37,092 nt of DNA from JBMYQA01 sp049600855 (lineage in GTDB: Bacteria; Bacteroidota; Bacteroidia; Cytophagales; Flammeovirgaceae): positions 1-37,092 of the forward strand of contig JBMYQA010000023.1 of the NCBI GenBank assembly GCA_049600855.1, given 5' to 3'. Shown piece by piece: positions 16,525-25,632 of this stretch; the stretch's first letter is position 1, and each line of letters begins with the position of its first letter. Both the position numbers and the translations under genes were made by a program. The notes below the pieces were generated by a model. The model was given only the letters and a program-made list of their open reading frames with translations. It made no database searches and was not told where the DNA came from.

Positions 16525-19107
16525 TTAAAACTTGTAAATGACTCTGCCCGAAATATTTCGCGTATTTTGGGGTAAAGCTGGTGAATAAGTTACCCCTGCT
16601 GCCGTTCGCACTCCTGGGTGGAAATACTCTGTATTTAAAATGTTATTTATCACTAATTGTAGAGATAATCCCCCTAAATTTTTATTGGAATACGTAATTG
16701 TTCCATTTAACAAAGTATAGGCATCAATGGCATTTAAAGGATTACTATCTGCTGTTGTTCCTTCACCCGTTTTTCGTTCTCCTACGTAATTTACCCTCAA
16801 GTTGAGGTTCAATCCTTCTAAAGGTTGGGCATTCACACCAAAATTTATTCGATGACTGGCAATATCTGCAATTCTTTTATTTTCATCTCCTTCTTCATCT
16901 TTGGTATTTACAGGATCCGTAAAGTTATAGTTCAAGAAAAATGAATAAGCGTTGTTCATTCGGTATTCAGCATTTGCTTGTACCCCTCGAATTCTTAACG
17001 ATCCAATATTTTGGAATTGAGTAGTTGCTCCCAATACATCATCCACAATATTTACCGTAGACACCACATCGCTGTAATCGGAATGATAAGCTGCTACTTG
17101 CACATTAAAATTACGATCAGGATCATCGTAACTCATACTCACTTCATAATTCCTCACTCGTTCAGGCTTTAAGAATGGATTGTTCTTCGCACGACTTGAT
17201 GTGGTCGCATATTTGGTAAAGTTTGAAGCATCTTTAAAGGCCGTAGCGTATAGTGCTTTAAATACAAACTTTTTAGGAGAGTAAACAAGTGCTACCCTAG
17301 AGTTAAATACGGTACCATAACCTTCTGTAACACGCACTTTATTATCATCAAGTCGCCCACCTAAGGTTAACTTCAAATCTGGACTAAAATTATAGGAGGA
17401 TTGTAAATACAAACCAATGTCTCGATGATTGAAGTGATTTCCGCCATTAATCGAATCGGGCACCCCATTTTCTGAAGGTAAATCAATATCTGTTGTGTTG
17501 ATGTAATTTCCTTGCAAGAAACTACTTCTAAACTCCAAACCACCAATTAAATTAAAGCGATCAGCAGTATATACACCTCTTAACTCAGAACGAAGCTGTT
17601 TAGACAGTCGATAGAAATAGGTACTCCGCCAAAAAGACTCTGTACCAGCTAATAAATCTTCAATATCATAGGTCGTATTATCGTAGCTATTGAGTCGTAC
17701 AAACAAGGTATTATCTGTTAACTCATGCACTTTGTAACGAGTGAATGAGGTAAAAAAGAAGTTGTCGGTGATGTATTTTTCATATTTAAAATAGGCAAAG
17801 GTATTCTGAGGTACCCACACGTTTCCACTTCTCGAACCGCCATGTTTGGTATTATACCATTGAGCGTTTCCTTCTTCTCGAAACCAAGTTTGGAAGCCTA
17901 CCGTAAAATCTGCAATTTTTAATTTAGCATTCACCGACCAATCGTAACTGTGATTGCTATATTCATCAATAGGAACGCCATCGACAAAGGTCGTATCCAT
18001 TGCATTTCGATCCCACTGTTGTGCAAGACTAATCGCTGAATCTGTTGGTGTAATTAGTGTAGAATCTGCATTTAATGTATATAGTATACCATTTTGCGCG
18101 CCATAATTCATAAGAATATTATTGATAGATGTCGCATTTGTGGTACTCATCACATCGCGATAATGTGCGGCATCGCCCAACGCAGGGTTCCAATCATCGT
18201 AACTTGATAAATCCATTTCATCGGACGAAAACATTCTGGCAGAAACGGTAAGTGACGTATTTTTATATTTAGCAGCACCAGTGATATCAAAAAAGCGCGT
18301 ATTAAATGTACCGTATCCACCTGTGGCTTGTATGCCGAACTTACGGCCTTGCCTAATCATATCAGTAGGATCTTTGGTAACCACGTTTACTACTCCCAAA
18401 AACGCGTTAGCTCCATACATGGTAGAAGTAGGACCATAAATGACTTCTATTCGCTTTACATTACTCAACGCATATTGCCTCGACATAAACGCATGGTTTG
18501 ATGACAAGTCATTTTCCTCTACTCCATCAATCAAAAATAAGGTTCGGTCACTTAATACGGAACGATAGCCCCGCTGGTACACCAATGAATATGTAGGGCC
18601 TTTGCCTAAAGTAATATCGAAGCCAGGTAAATCGGCTAGCGCCTCTGTAATGTCATTATATCCGCGATTACGAATTTTCTCTTCCGAAATCACAATTACC
18701 GTAGCAGGAGCTTCTGCTAAACTCTCACTCGCTTTTGATACGGAAGTAATTTGACGATCAATTAAACCTTTTCTAATATCACTAATGAGTTGTTGAAATC
18801 GCAAGGGGTCTTCAGGTCGGGTGGCAAAATCAGGCTGCATGGAAATGAGGTCATTGGCATACTTATAAGCCTCTTTTACTTGATCAATCTCTAGGTAAGA
18901 TACTGAAAGAATTCGGTAAGCCGCTACACGCTCCTGTTTATTAAAACCACCTTCTTGACTTAAACAGTCAGTGAGTTTTTTAATAGCCTCCTCAAATCGG
19001 CCAATATCATAATCTTCAATGGCCTTATTCATAGCACTTCTACCACACTGCGCAAAAGCTTGTGAAGTTAGAAAACAACAAAATAAAAGTAGATATATAC
19101 GATTCAT
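16525..19107 (-). CDS. TonB-dependent receptor with N-terminal TPR-like domain
   Basis: This outer-membrane receptor has 860 residues. The signal peptide is about 1-19 (CCFLTSQAFAQ). Residues 20-115 are helical and TPR-like (MNKAIEDYDIGRFEEAIKKL, then AAYRILSVSYLEIDQVKEAY), replacing the CarboxypepD-reg domain usual in Bacteroidota. The plug follows at about 130-250 (APATVIVISEEKIRNRGYND, then IEVIYGPTSTMYGANAFLGV). The remainder is a 22-strand-type barrel ending in VIYKF, with the usual C-terminal aromatic residue. It takes up a large or scarce ligand using TonB energy; the ligand is unknown, and no SusD or transporter partner is adjacent. ATG 19107 fits the signal peptide. The TIR/STAND gene pair lies upstream on the same strand, 302 bp away. 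Confidence 0.93.
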   Translation of the reverse strand: MNRIYLLLFCCFLTSQAFAQCGRSAMNKAIEDYDIGRFEEAIKKLTDCLSQEGGFNKQERVAAYRILSVSYLEIDQVKEAYKYANDLISMQPDFATRPEDPLRFQQLISDIRKGLIDRQITSVSKASESLAEAPATVIVISEEKIRNRGYNDITEALADLPGFDITLGKGPTYSLVYQRGYRSVLSDRTLFLIDGVEENDLSSNHAFMSRQYALSNVKRIEVIYGPTSTMYGANAFLGVVNVVTKDPTDMIRQGRKFGIQATGGYGTFNTRFFDITGAAKYKNTSLTVSARMFSSDEMDLSSYDDWNPALGDAAHYRDVMSTTNATSINNILMNYGAQNGILYTLNADSTLITPTDSAISLAQQWDRNAMDTTFVDGVPIDEYSNHSYDWSVNAKLKIADFTVGFQTWFREEGNAQWYNTKHGGSRSGNVWVPQNTFAYFKYEKYITDNFFFTSFTRYKVHELTDNTLFVRLNSYDNTTYDIEDLLAGTESFWRSTYFYRLSKQLRSELRGVYTADRFNLIGGLEFRSSFLQGNYINTTDIDLPSENGVPDSINGGNHFNHRDIGLYLQSSYNFSPDLKLTLGGRLDDNKVRVTEGYGTVFNSRVALVYSPKKFVFKALYATAFKDASNFTKYATTSSRAKNNPFLKPERVRNYEVSMSYDDPDRNFNVQVAAYHSDYSDVVSTVNIVDDVLGATTQFQNIGSLRIRGVQANAEYRMNNAYSFFLNYNFTDPVNTKDEEGDENKRIADIASHRINFGVNAQPLEGLNLNLRVNYVGERKTGEGTTADSNPLNAIDAYTLLNGTITYSNKNLGGLSLQLVINNILNTEYFHPGVRTAAGVTYSPALPQNTRNISGRVIYKF

Positions 19108-19409
19108 AACATATGGATCAAGAGTTAAAGCAGAATAGGTTTAATTTATGGGCTTAAGTAGGCAGTAGAAAATAGACTGACAATATGCATCGTTCTTTTT
19201 ACCGACTTACTTAACAAACAACAATATTAACAAATTGACTATAGCATATTCAATATCCAAGCAACACAATCAGCAGGATCGCATGATTATGTGCTTTGAC
19301 AGCCTGTACTATTTCATCAAGTGTTTAGTTTGTTATCTATTCATCTGTTGTCAGAATATACCGAAAGCCCGAAGCAAGTAGCTAATTGTTGGATGGAAAA
19401 AGCGGTGCA
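19108..19409. other. 302-bp intergenic region
   Basis: This spacer lies between the end of the STAND NTPase gene and the start of the TonB-receptor gene, both on the minus strand. It presumably holds the receptor's promoter. I found no exact TAnnTTTG box, convincing hairpin or small gene. Confidence 0.4.
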
Positions 19410-22400
19410 TTACTCACAAAATGTTGACCGATCAATATCATCTCCTACATAGCGTTCCCATTGATTTTCTGTCAATTTTTTACCTTTAAGCAACTCACAG
19501 AGTTTTCTTGCAAGTGTCTCTGTACTCGTATCTGCTTTTCTAATCTTATTATCTGCCGATCCAAATACGACACTATTGCCATCAGGCGTGAAGCTGACAT
19601 CGTAAATCCATCCATTCGCTTTTAAAGTGATCGGTGTTTTGTTTAAGTCACTCAGATCAAAGATTTTCATATTCTTGTCTAAACTTGTCGTTGCCAAGAA
19701 TGTTCCTTGTTTATTCACTACTAAGCCCGTAATTCCAGATTTATGCTCCAAATAATCAACTGTCTTCTTATTTGCCAAGTCTATGAAGAACAACTTTCCC
19801 TCATTATTGCCAACAACTAACTTGTTCTGCTCTCCAATCAAGCTCATCGACATTACTTTACCCAAACCTGTCACCACACTTCCTTTATCTGTTCCATTTA
19901 GGTCATACGCCAACACCGATCCACTTTCTGTAGCTACATAAAAATCATTACCAGATTCTAAAAAGAGAATTTCAGAAATTCGGCCATTTACCAGCAACTT
20001 TTTGGGTATTTCTGTAAAATTATTTGCATTCCAAATGTATATATTTCCCTCTACATCGGCAGAAAGTAAATGGTTGCCATCCGGTGAAAACGCCACTTTA
20101 CGAACAATCGCAGTATGCATCGCCAAATTCGTATGCCTTTTACTATCCATACTCCATACCCTTACGCCATTATCTTGGTGAGCAGTAACAAATTGATCGG
20201 AATTAGAAGGATTAAAACTGAGGTCACGCACTCCACAACGAGCGGTTTTACATGATTTAAACTTATTAGGAGGCCCAAGCACTTCACCATCAGCACTACG
20301 CACCACAATTGTTCCGTCTAAGCCTCCCGATGCAAAGTATTTACCATCAGGACTAAAATCAATTGAGGTCACCTCTGCAAAGTGATCTTCGATTACCCCT
20401 TGCTCTTTTTCATTCAACTTAGTATTCGCGGAAAACAACGCCTCATAAATCTGAGGATCGTTTTCGATGCCATTATAATTGAGGTTAAACGCATGACTTT
20501 GCAAGGCCAATAAGCCTTTAAGTTCTGATAATTCATCCTCATTAATCCGAGTAGAGTTTGCGGCTAATGCTTTGGCTAAAGCCCGAATTCTAAGTGTATC
20601 GGCTCGGTTTTTCTGACTATTGGCAATTTGTCGTTGCTCTTCTGCTTCTTTACGTTTTTCATCGGCCTCTTCGCGTTGTTCTTCGGCAATTCGCGATTGT
20701 TCTTGAGCGAGTTTCGCATTCGTAATTGCTTTTCGTTCATTGTCTTTGGCTAAACGTTCATTTCTTGTGGCTAATTGGGCATTGGCAATGGCCTTAATTT
20801 CTTGCTCTCGTGCCAAACGCTCATTTACAATTGCTTTTTCTTTTTGCTCAAAGGCTTCTCGTTCACTTTCCATGGCACGCTCTCGCTCTTTCAAAGCTGC
20901 TCTTCGACTTGTTTCTGCTTTTGCCTGTTCTCGTTTAGCATCTTGCAAGTTTTGATCGGCCTTTACCTGTGCAACAATGGCATAGATTAAGAATACAATT
21001 GAAATGATGGATAAAAACCCAAAAATAAACGCTACGAGTCGTGCTTTTCTTAAACTTCGTTTTTGAGCAAGCTCGCGTTGGGCAATGGCATTTTCCTTTT
21101 CTTCTTTACTTTTTAGTAAGAATACTTTGGCCCGCATAAACGTAGGATCATAACGCTCTGCCCATTCAGCCGTAGGCTGTTGCTGATCGTACCAACGAAG
21201 TGCCAAACTTAATTCGGGGTCTTTTAATAATCCTGATCGACCACTGTCAAATAACATAGCGGAATGACTCAGGCGCAAATACGCGTTGGCTGACTCTGCT
21301 TCTTCGTCTACCCAACGTGCTAGCCGATCCCATAATCGCAAAATACTTTCGTGAGATACGTCAATGATGGTTTCTGTATCTAGGCCATCGCCTTCTTTGC
21401 CATAACAGACCAGAAAAGAGCGGCCTTGCCGACTGAAACGTTCAAACACAACAGCTAGTTCTTTTACATTAGTTCGAGCTACTCTTGCAATATTGCCAGC
21501 CGTAGTAGGTCTACGCACTCCTCCAACCTTCCCTCTTTTCTCCGAAATTGCTTGAAATAACACTTTAGCGATAATGCCTTCTCGCTCTGTTTCTAGCTCA
21601 TGGTAGGCTTCTTCCGCATGCATGGATAAAGCCCGTTCCATGGTTCCAATGGCCTCATAATGGTGAACATCAATGGTACTGCTTTGTCCTTGATGGTTGT
21701 TCCAATAATCCCACATTCGCAACATGGCATGCTGTAAAATGGGCAAATGGTCAGGATTATCGTCAATATCATTGAGCAATCGTTTCTCTAAATCGCTACT
21801 TAGCTCTCCTCCTCCCACTCGAATTGGCCCAGTGATTGCCAATCGTAACTGCTCTCGTGACATGCGCGGAATGATGTACTGTGAATCATTAATCACTTCA
21901 ATGAGTCCAGGTAATTCTGCACAATCATCAATAAAATCAGATCGCATGGTGAGCACCACGTAGATAGAAGCCGTATTTTGGGCAATTGCCGTGAGTAACA
22001 ATTTGATAAATGCCATTGCCTCTGTCGCCTCTTTCGTTCCTTTTGCCTTGTGCTGAAAAATTTCTTCAAATTGATCAATAACGATCAACAAGTTGTCGGT
22101 AGAAGAAAGCTTACTATTGCTAACCACATTTGCTAAGCCATTTTCGGCTCGCTCCAACTTCATTTTGAGAATATTGTTCTGATTCTCATCAATCTGAGGT
22201 TCAGCAATTTGCAATACCCCTTTATCATTCAATGCCTTAGCAAGACTTAAAATCGGGTCATCCCCAACACGACACACGACAATTTCCCAATTTGAGCCAT
22301 TTTGAGTCATAAACCCACTCTTTAAGGCAGGAATTAACCCAGCGCGAATCAAGGAGCTTTTACCGCTACCAGACGTACCAATCACTGCTAAAAAGTGGTG

Positions 22401-22526
22401 TTTTCGCAATCTTAACAAGAGTTCATCCACTTGTTTTTCTCTTCCAAAAAACAAATGTGATTCTTCTTCATTAAAACTGCGAAGCCCCACAAAGGGGTTG
22501 GTGATTTCTACATCTACATCTATCAT
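19410..22526 (-). CDS. nSTAND1 NTPase - transmembrane - coiled coil - WD40 protein
   Basis: From the ATG at 22526 this protein has 1038 residues. It opens with the nSTAND1 hallmark NPFVGLRSFNEEESHLFFGR. Walker A, GTSGSGKSS, is at about 50-58 and Walker B, LLIVIDQFEE, at about 146-155. A winged-helix-like segment (IIDVSHESILRLWDRL) is near 387-402. A membrane helix follows at about 497-518, then a long charged coiled coil (519-649) with repeated KAI-x-N-x2-LA units. From about 715 seven WD40 blades form one propeller. The tail KLCELLKGKKLTENQWERYV matches the 'LC..L...LT..EW..Y.G' end of bacterial STAND-WD40 proteins. By family knowledge such NTPases oligomerise after ligand sensing and activate an effector. 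The TIR-like gene lies 119 bp upstream on the same strand. A GTG at 22544 is an alternative start. Confidence 0.92.
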   Translation of the reverse strand: MIDVDVEITNPFVGLRSFNEEESHLFFGREKQVDELLLRLRKHHFLAVIGTSGSGKSSLIRAGLIPALKSGFMTQNGSNWEIVVCRVGDDPILSLAKALNDKGVLQIAEPQIDENQNNILKMKLERAENGLANVVSNSKLSSTDNLLIVIDQFEEIFQHKAKGTKEATEAMAFIKLLLTAIAQNTASIYVVLTMRSDFIDDCAELPGLIEVINDSQYIIPRMSREQLRLAITGPIRVGGGELSSDLEKRLLNDIDDNPDHLPILQHAMLRMWDYWNNHQGQSSTIDVHHYEAIGTMERALSMHAEEAYHELETEREGIIAKVLFQAISEKRGKVGGVRRPTTAGNIARVARTNVKELAVVFERFSRQGRSFLVCYGKEGDGLDTETIIDVSHESILRLWDRLARWVDEEAESANAYLRLSHSAMLFDSGRSGLLKDPELSLALRWYDQQQPTAEWAERYDPTFMRAKVFLLKSKEEKENAIAQRELAQKRSLRKARLVAFIFGFLSIISIVFLIYAIVAQVKADQNLQDAKREQAKAETSRRAALKERERAMESEREAFEQKEKAIVNERLAREQEIKAIANAQLATRNERLAKDNERKAITNAKLAQEQSRIAEEQREEADEKRKEAEEQRQIANSQKNRADTLRIRALAKALAANSTRINEDELSELKGLLALQSHAFNLNYNGIENDPQIYEALFSANTKLNEKEQGVIEDHFAEVTSIDFSPDGKYFASGGLDGTIVVRSADGEVLGPPNKFKSCKTARCGVRDLSFNPSNSDQFVTAHQDNGVRVWSMDSKRHTNLAMHTAIVRKVAFSPDGNHLLSADVEGNIYIWNANNFTEIPKKLLVNGRISEILFLESGNDFYVATESGSVLAYDLNGTDKGSVVTGLGKVMSMSLIGEQNKLVVGNNEGKLFFIDLANKKTVDYLEHKSGITGLVVNKQGTFLATTSLDKNMKIFDLSDLNKTPITLKANGWIYDVSFTPDGNSVVFGSADNKIRKADTSTETLARKLCELLKGKKLTENQWERYVGDDIDRSTFCE

Positions 22527-22645
22527 ACTACTGGTGAAAGTCACAAAAGAAACTAATTTATTTATTCTAGGTTAACGCGCACTGAAGCTCTGAAATTACA
22601 TACGAGGCAACTATTTCAAGCAATTTCACTCATCAAATCATACAT

Positions 22646-24007
22646 CTAGGTGATAAAGTCTAATACACCTCTCGGGTTTTGTTGAAACTCCTTAACACTC
22701 AACACCTTAAATTTAATTAGATTTTTGATGCCTGACAACGTACTTGGCTCATCTGTAATTAAAATTCCATTAATTTCATTCGACTTGGTTCGGTAGCCTT
22801 TAATTTTAAATAAGGACTTCATCCAATTAGTTACCCAATTCAAATTATGCGGCACATCTATTAATAGTAATACGTCTGCATTGCCCAAATTGGTTTGGTG
22901 TTCTGACCAATATTTAAAATCTTCGGGAGTGATGATACTAAAGCCCGTTCCTTTCATAATTTCTTGCAGTTTGGGCAGCCATTCCGTTACCGTTGGTGCA
23001 GCAAAAAACAAGCTTTGCAGTTGCGAACTTTGCCCAAATATATTAGGACTGCTTAATAAATCATGCATATGGGCTTTAAGATTTTCCAAACTCGTTTCTA
23101 AATAGTAAGAGTTTGATTGCAATTCTTTATGTGCCCTGAGGTATTCTAAATAAGTTTGCTGTTTGGTTTCCATTACATGCAACTCTCTAGGAACACGCAC
23201 AATTCGCTTGAGTGTTACATGATCTATGCTATAGCGTAAGGCAATTTCATTTTCCAATGAAACTAACGAATCGCCTTCTTCATTGATCACTTCTCCAAAA
23301 ACCTCGCCCATAAGATGTACTGATAAACTACATTGCTCAAGGTTTTTTAAAATTTTTTCTTTCAGGTCGGGATCGGTTACATCATAGGCCGTTTGCGGAA
23401 AAATAACAAAGCCTCGGTGTTTTAGGTTTCGCGCAAGCGCCTCCCTCACTTGCTTCTGGTCAATGGTGGTAGAAGCTAAATAGACACCCACTTGGTTTTT
23501 CCCATTCCCTTCTAAAAAGTGTGCTATTCCATAAACGAGGTCATCGAGCTTCACCCAATATTTATAATCAGGTAAGCGCCCTGTATTGTTATATTCTACC
23601 GTTATTTCCGAATCCACATCGTATTCAAAAAACTCATAGGCAGGTAAACTAGCCAATTCTTTAGGCTGTTTTTCAACAGCCACAGCATTTCGCAATACTT
23701 TAAACACACTCCTTGAATCTGTTTTTTTAGCAAGAAACTGGTTCAGTTCGGCCATACATTTTGGGCTCGATTGGTAGTTTTCGGTAACAATTGCCACGAA
23801 AATGTCAGCCTGTTCAACAGCAATTGGCTGAACAGTGTCATCAGTATCACCATAAGGCGTATGGTAAATATCAGGTTTTACAGCGTGAGATTGAATAAAT
23901 AAAACCTGCAATGTTTCAATGAAGCCGTGTATCCAGTCCCTAATGTGACTTCGGTCTGATCGGAAATCGGGTTGATGATAACTAATATAAAGTGATGAGT
24001 GTTGCAA
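22646..24007 (-). CDS. TIR-like / DUF4062-like / Rossmann effector protein (non-ATG start)
   Basis: This cytoplasmic protein has about 453 residues. The N-terminal domain is TIR-like: SLYISYHQPDFRSD is strand A and its loop, ADIFVAIVTENY a core strand, and SSPKCMAELNQF matches the S-x-(W)-C-x2-E region, with the glutamate (about residue 87) where NADase TIRs have their catalytic Glu. The tryptophan is replaced by Lys. Residues about 175-325 look DUF4062-like (VGVYLASTTIDQKQVREALA, later CSLSVHLMGEVFG). The C-terminal 120 residues look like a third Rossmann/TIR-like fold (LFFAAPTVTEWLPKLQEI, later ADVLLLIDVP). No ATG exists in frame. TTG at 24043 overlaps the predicted promoter, so TTG 24007, 24028 or 24034 is more likely. 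It is followed by the nSTAND1-WD40 gene. NADase activity is inference. Confidence 0.82.
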   Translation of the reverse strand: MQHSSLYISYHQPDFRSDRSHIRDWIHGFIETLQVLFIQSHAVKPDIYHTPYGDTDDTVQPIAVEQADIFVAIVTENYQSSPKCMAELNQFLAKKTDSRSVFKVLRNAVAVEKQPKELASLPAYEFFEYDVDSEITVEYNNTGRLPDYKYWVKLDDLVYGIAHFLEGNGKNQVGVYLASTTIDQKQVREALARNLKHRGFVIFPQTAYDVTDPDLKEKILKNLEQCSLSVHLMGEVFGEVINEEGDSLVSLENEIALRYSIDHVTLKRIVRVPRELHVMETKQQTYLEYLRAHKELQSNSYYLETSLENLKAHMHDLLSSPNIFGQSSQLQSLFFAAPTVTEWLPKLQEIMKGTGFSIITPEDFKYWSEHQTNLGNADVLLLIDVPHNLNWVTNWMKSLFKIKGYRTKSNEINGILITDEPSTLSGIKNLIKFKVLSVKEFQQNPRGVLDFIT

Positions 24008-24040
24008 GATTGTTCTAAGTTTCTTCAAGTACAAGAATAC

Positions 24041-24071
24041 CAAATATAGTTGATTAAAGGGCTCTTACAAT
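24041..24071 (-). promoter_or_regulatory. Bacteroidota-type sigma-70 promoter of the TIR/STAND pair
   Basis: On the minus strand, ATTG (24071-24068) is followed after exactly 19 bp by TATATTTG (24048-24041). This matches the Bacteroidota consensus TTTG-N19-TAnnTTTG at 7 of the 8 fixed positions. Transcription should begin near 24036, inside the first codons of the longest reading frame. Confidence 0.65.
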
Positions 24072-24446
24072 AGTAATTTTCAGCAATTTACTCGACAATT
24101 ATGTTTATGGTCAATTCCTGCTTTTTTTGACGGTATTGAGCTGATGTATTTTGTAGAAAAGCTATTCTAAACGGATGTTGAATAACTCCTTTCCTCCACT
24201 CTATTAAGAACGATAAGTGTACCCTTTTCGATATAATCAAACATCAGCGATCTACTTTTTTTATAAAAAGCTGCTGTATACTTTGTAAAAGAAGGACATT
24301 TTGCTGTAAATGATTTATTCCATTACTTGATGTATTCCACTACAAATCATTAACTTAGCCTTCTTTTTTAGTAAAAAGGTAATTTAAGTTTTTCTTCAAT
24401 TTGAATTGCTTTCATGTATCACCCATTTTTTATTCACCATCAAATC
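24072..24446. other. divergent intergenic region upstream of prfB
   Basis: This AT-rich spacer separates the TIR gene promoter from prfB. It holds an 8-bp inverted repeat (AATGATTT and AAATCATT, near 24307-24350) and promoter-like sequence near 24275-24290 (GTATACTTTG), which has one base too many for TAnnTTTG. No gene is visible. Confidence 0.4.
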
Positions 24447-25542
24447 ATGAATAAAGACGAAGTAAAGAAATTAAGGGTCAGAGTAACGGCCTTGGGGAGG
24501 TATCTTTGACTATGATGCCAAAAAAGTTGAGGTTGAACAAGAAGAAGCTAAAACGGCTGAACCTGATTTTTGGGACAATCCCAAACAAGCAGAGCAAATT
24601 CTGAAAGAAATTAAAGCTAAAAAGCGCTGGATTGAAGACTTTGAAGCAGTGAGTACACTGTGCGATGATTTAGAAGTGCTGTTAGAGTTTTTTGAACTTG
24701 GCGAAGCTAATGAGGCCGAGCTGGAGAAAACGTACCAAAAAGCGATCAATCAAATAGAAGCATTAGAGTTACGAAAAATGCTTGGTGGAGAAGAAGACCC
24801 ATTAAATGCCATGTTGGAGATTAATCCAGGAGCAGGGGGAACAGAAAGTCAGGATTGGGCTTCTATGATTTGCCGAATGTATACCATGTGGGGAGAAAAA
24901 TCTGGTTTTAAAGTCAAACAAGTCAATTACCAAGTAGGTGATGTAGCTGGAATCAAGTCGGCCACGCTAGAAATCGAAGGCGATTTTGCTTATGGTTATT
25001 TGAAATCAGAATCGGGCGTACACCGTTTAGTCAGAATTTCTCCATTTGATTCGGGAGGAAGGCGCCACACTTCTTTTGCCTCGGTGTATGTGTATCCAGT
25101 AGTTGATGATAGCATTGAAATAAATATCAACCCTGCTGATGTAAAATTAGAGACCTTTCGCTCTAGTGGTGCTGGAGGGCAAAATGTGAATAAGGTAGAG
25201 ACAGCAGTCCGATTGCGACACGGTCCTTCTGGAATTGTTGTGGAATGCCAGCAAGAACGTACCCAGCTACGAAACCGAGAAAAAGCCATGCAAATGCTTA
25301 AATCTCGCTTGTATCAGGCGGCATTGGAAGAGAAAAATGCTGCCCGTGCCAAAATTGAAGAATCCAAAATGGGTATTGACTTTGGTTCGCAAATTCGCAA
25401 CTATGTGATGCATCCTTATAAACTGGTAAAGGATGTGCGAACTAGTGTTGAAACTTCTAATGTACAAGCTGTGATGGACGGAGATTTGGATACTTTTATT
25501 AAAGCCTACCTCATGGGTAATGATGAAAAAACAGAAGATTAA
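24447..25542 (+). CDS. prfB: peptide chain release factor 2, with programmed +1 frameshift
   Basis: RF2 releases finished proteins at UGA and UAA stops. Translation starts at ATG 24447 (MNKDEVKKLRVRVTALGRYL) and meets an in-frame TGA at 24507-24509 after 20 codons. The slippery context is canonical: a Shine-Dalgarno-like GGGGAGG (24494-24500), then TAT CTT TGA C. A +1 slip on CTT restores the main frame at GAC 24508 (DYDAKKVEVEQ) and gives a 364-residue protein. The SPF stop-recognition motif is at about 198-200 (RISPFDSGGRR) and the catalytic GGQ at about 243-245 (SGAGGQNVNKVE). UGA recognition by RF2 itself controls the frameshift, which makes this an autoregulatory loop. The reading frame that appears to begin near 24649 is only the post-shift part. 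Confidence 0.98.
24494..24510 (+). promoter_or_regulatory. prfB programmed +1 frameshift site
   Basis: The 17 bases GGGGAGGTATCTTTGAC contain the internal Shine-Dalgarno-like stimulator, three spacer bases, the slippery CTT codon and the UGA stop followed by C. They correspond closely to the well-studied enterobacterial site AGGGGGTATCTTTGAC. Confidence 0.97.
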
Positions 25543-25561
25543 CTCACAGGTTAATTGCACA

Positions 25562-25596
25562 AAATGGATTGTTGGCACACAACAATCCATTTTTTT
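25562..25596. terminator. strong bidirectional intrinsic terminator after prfB
   Basis: AAATGGATTGTTG (25562-25574) pairs perfectly with CAACAATCCATTT (25580-25592) around the 5-nt loop GCACA, followed by TTTT. It lies between the convergent ends of prfB and the UPF0173 hydrolase gene. Confidence 0.92.
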
Positions 25597-25632
25597 ATAC
25601 CGCGATTCACATCGCATTAAAGGCAGTCTTTG

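Noticed and set aside
20740..20990. Plus-strand ORFs within the STAND gene coiled-coil region
   Set aside because: They are antisense shadows of a repetitive Glu/Lys/Ala-rich coding region.
19410..24043. Recent mobile-element acquisition of the TIR/STAND pair
   Set aside because: No integrase, transposase, flanking direct repeat or tRNA is visible, and base composition looks like that of the neighbours, so transfer cannot be supported from this window.
24649..25542. Truncated prfB or pseudogene beginning at 24649
   Set aside because: The full RF2 N-terminus is present upstream at 24447 and joins by the canonical programmed +1 frameshift.
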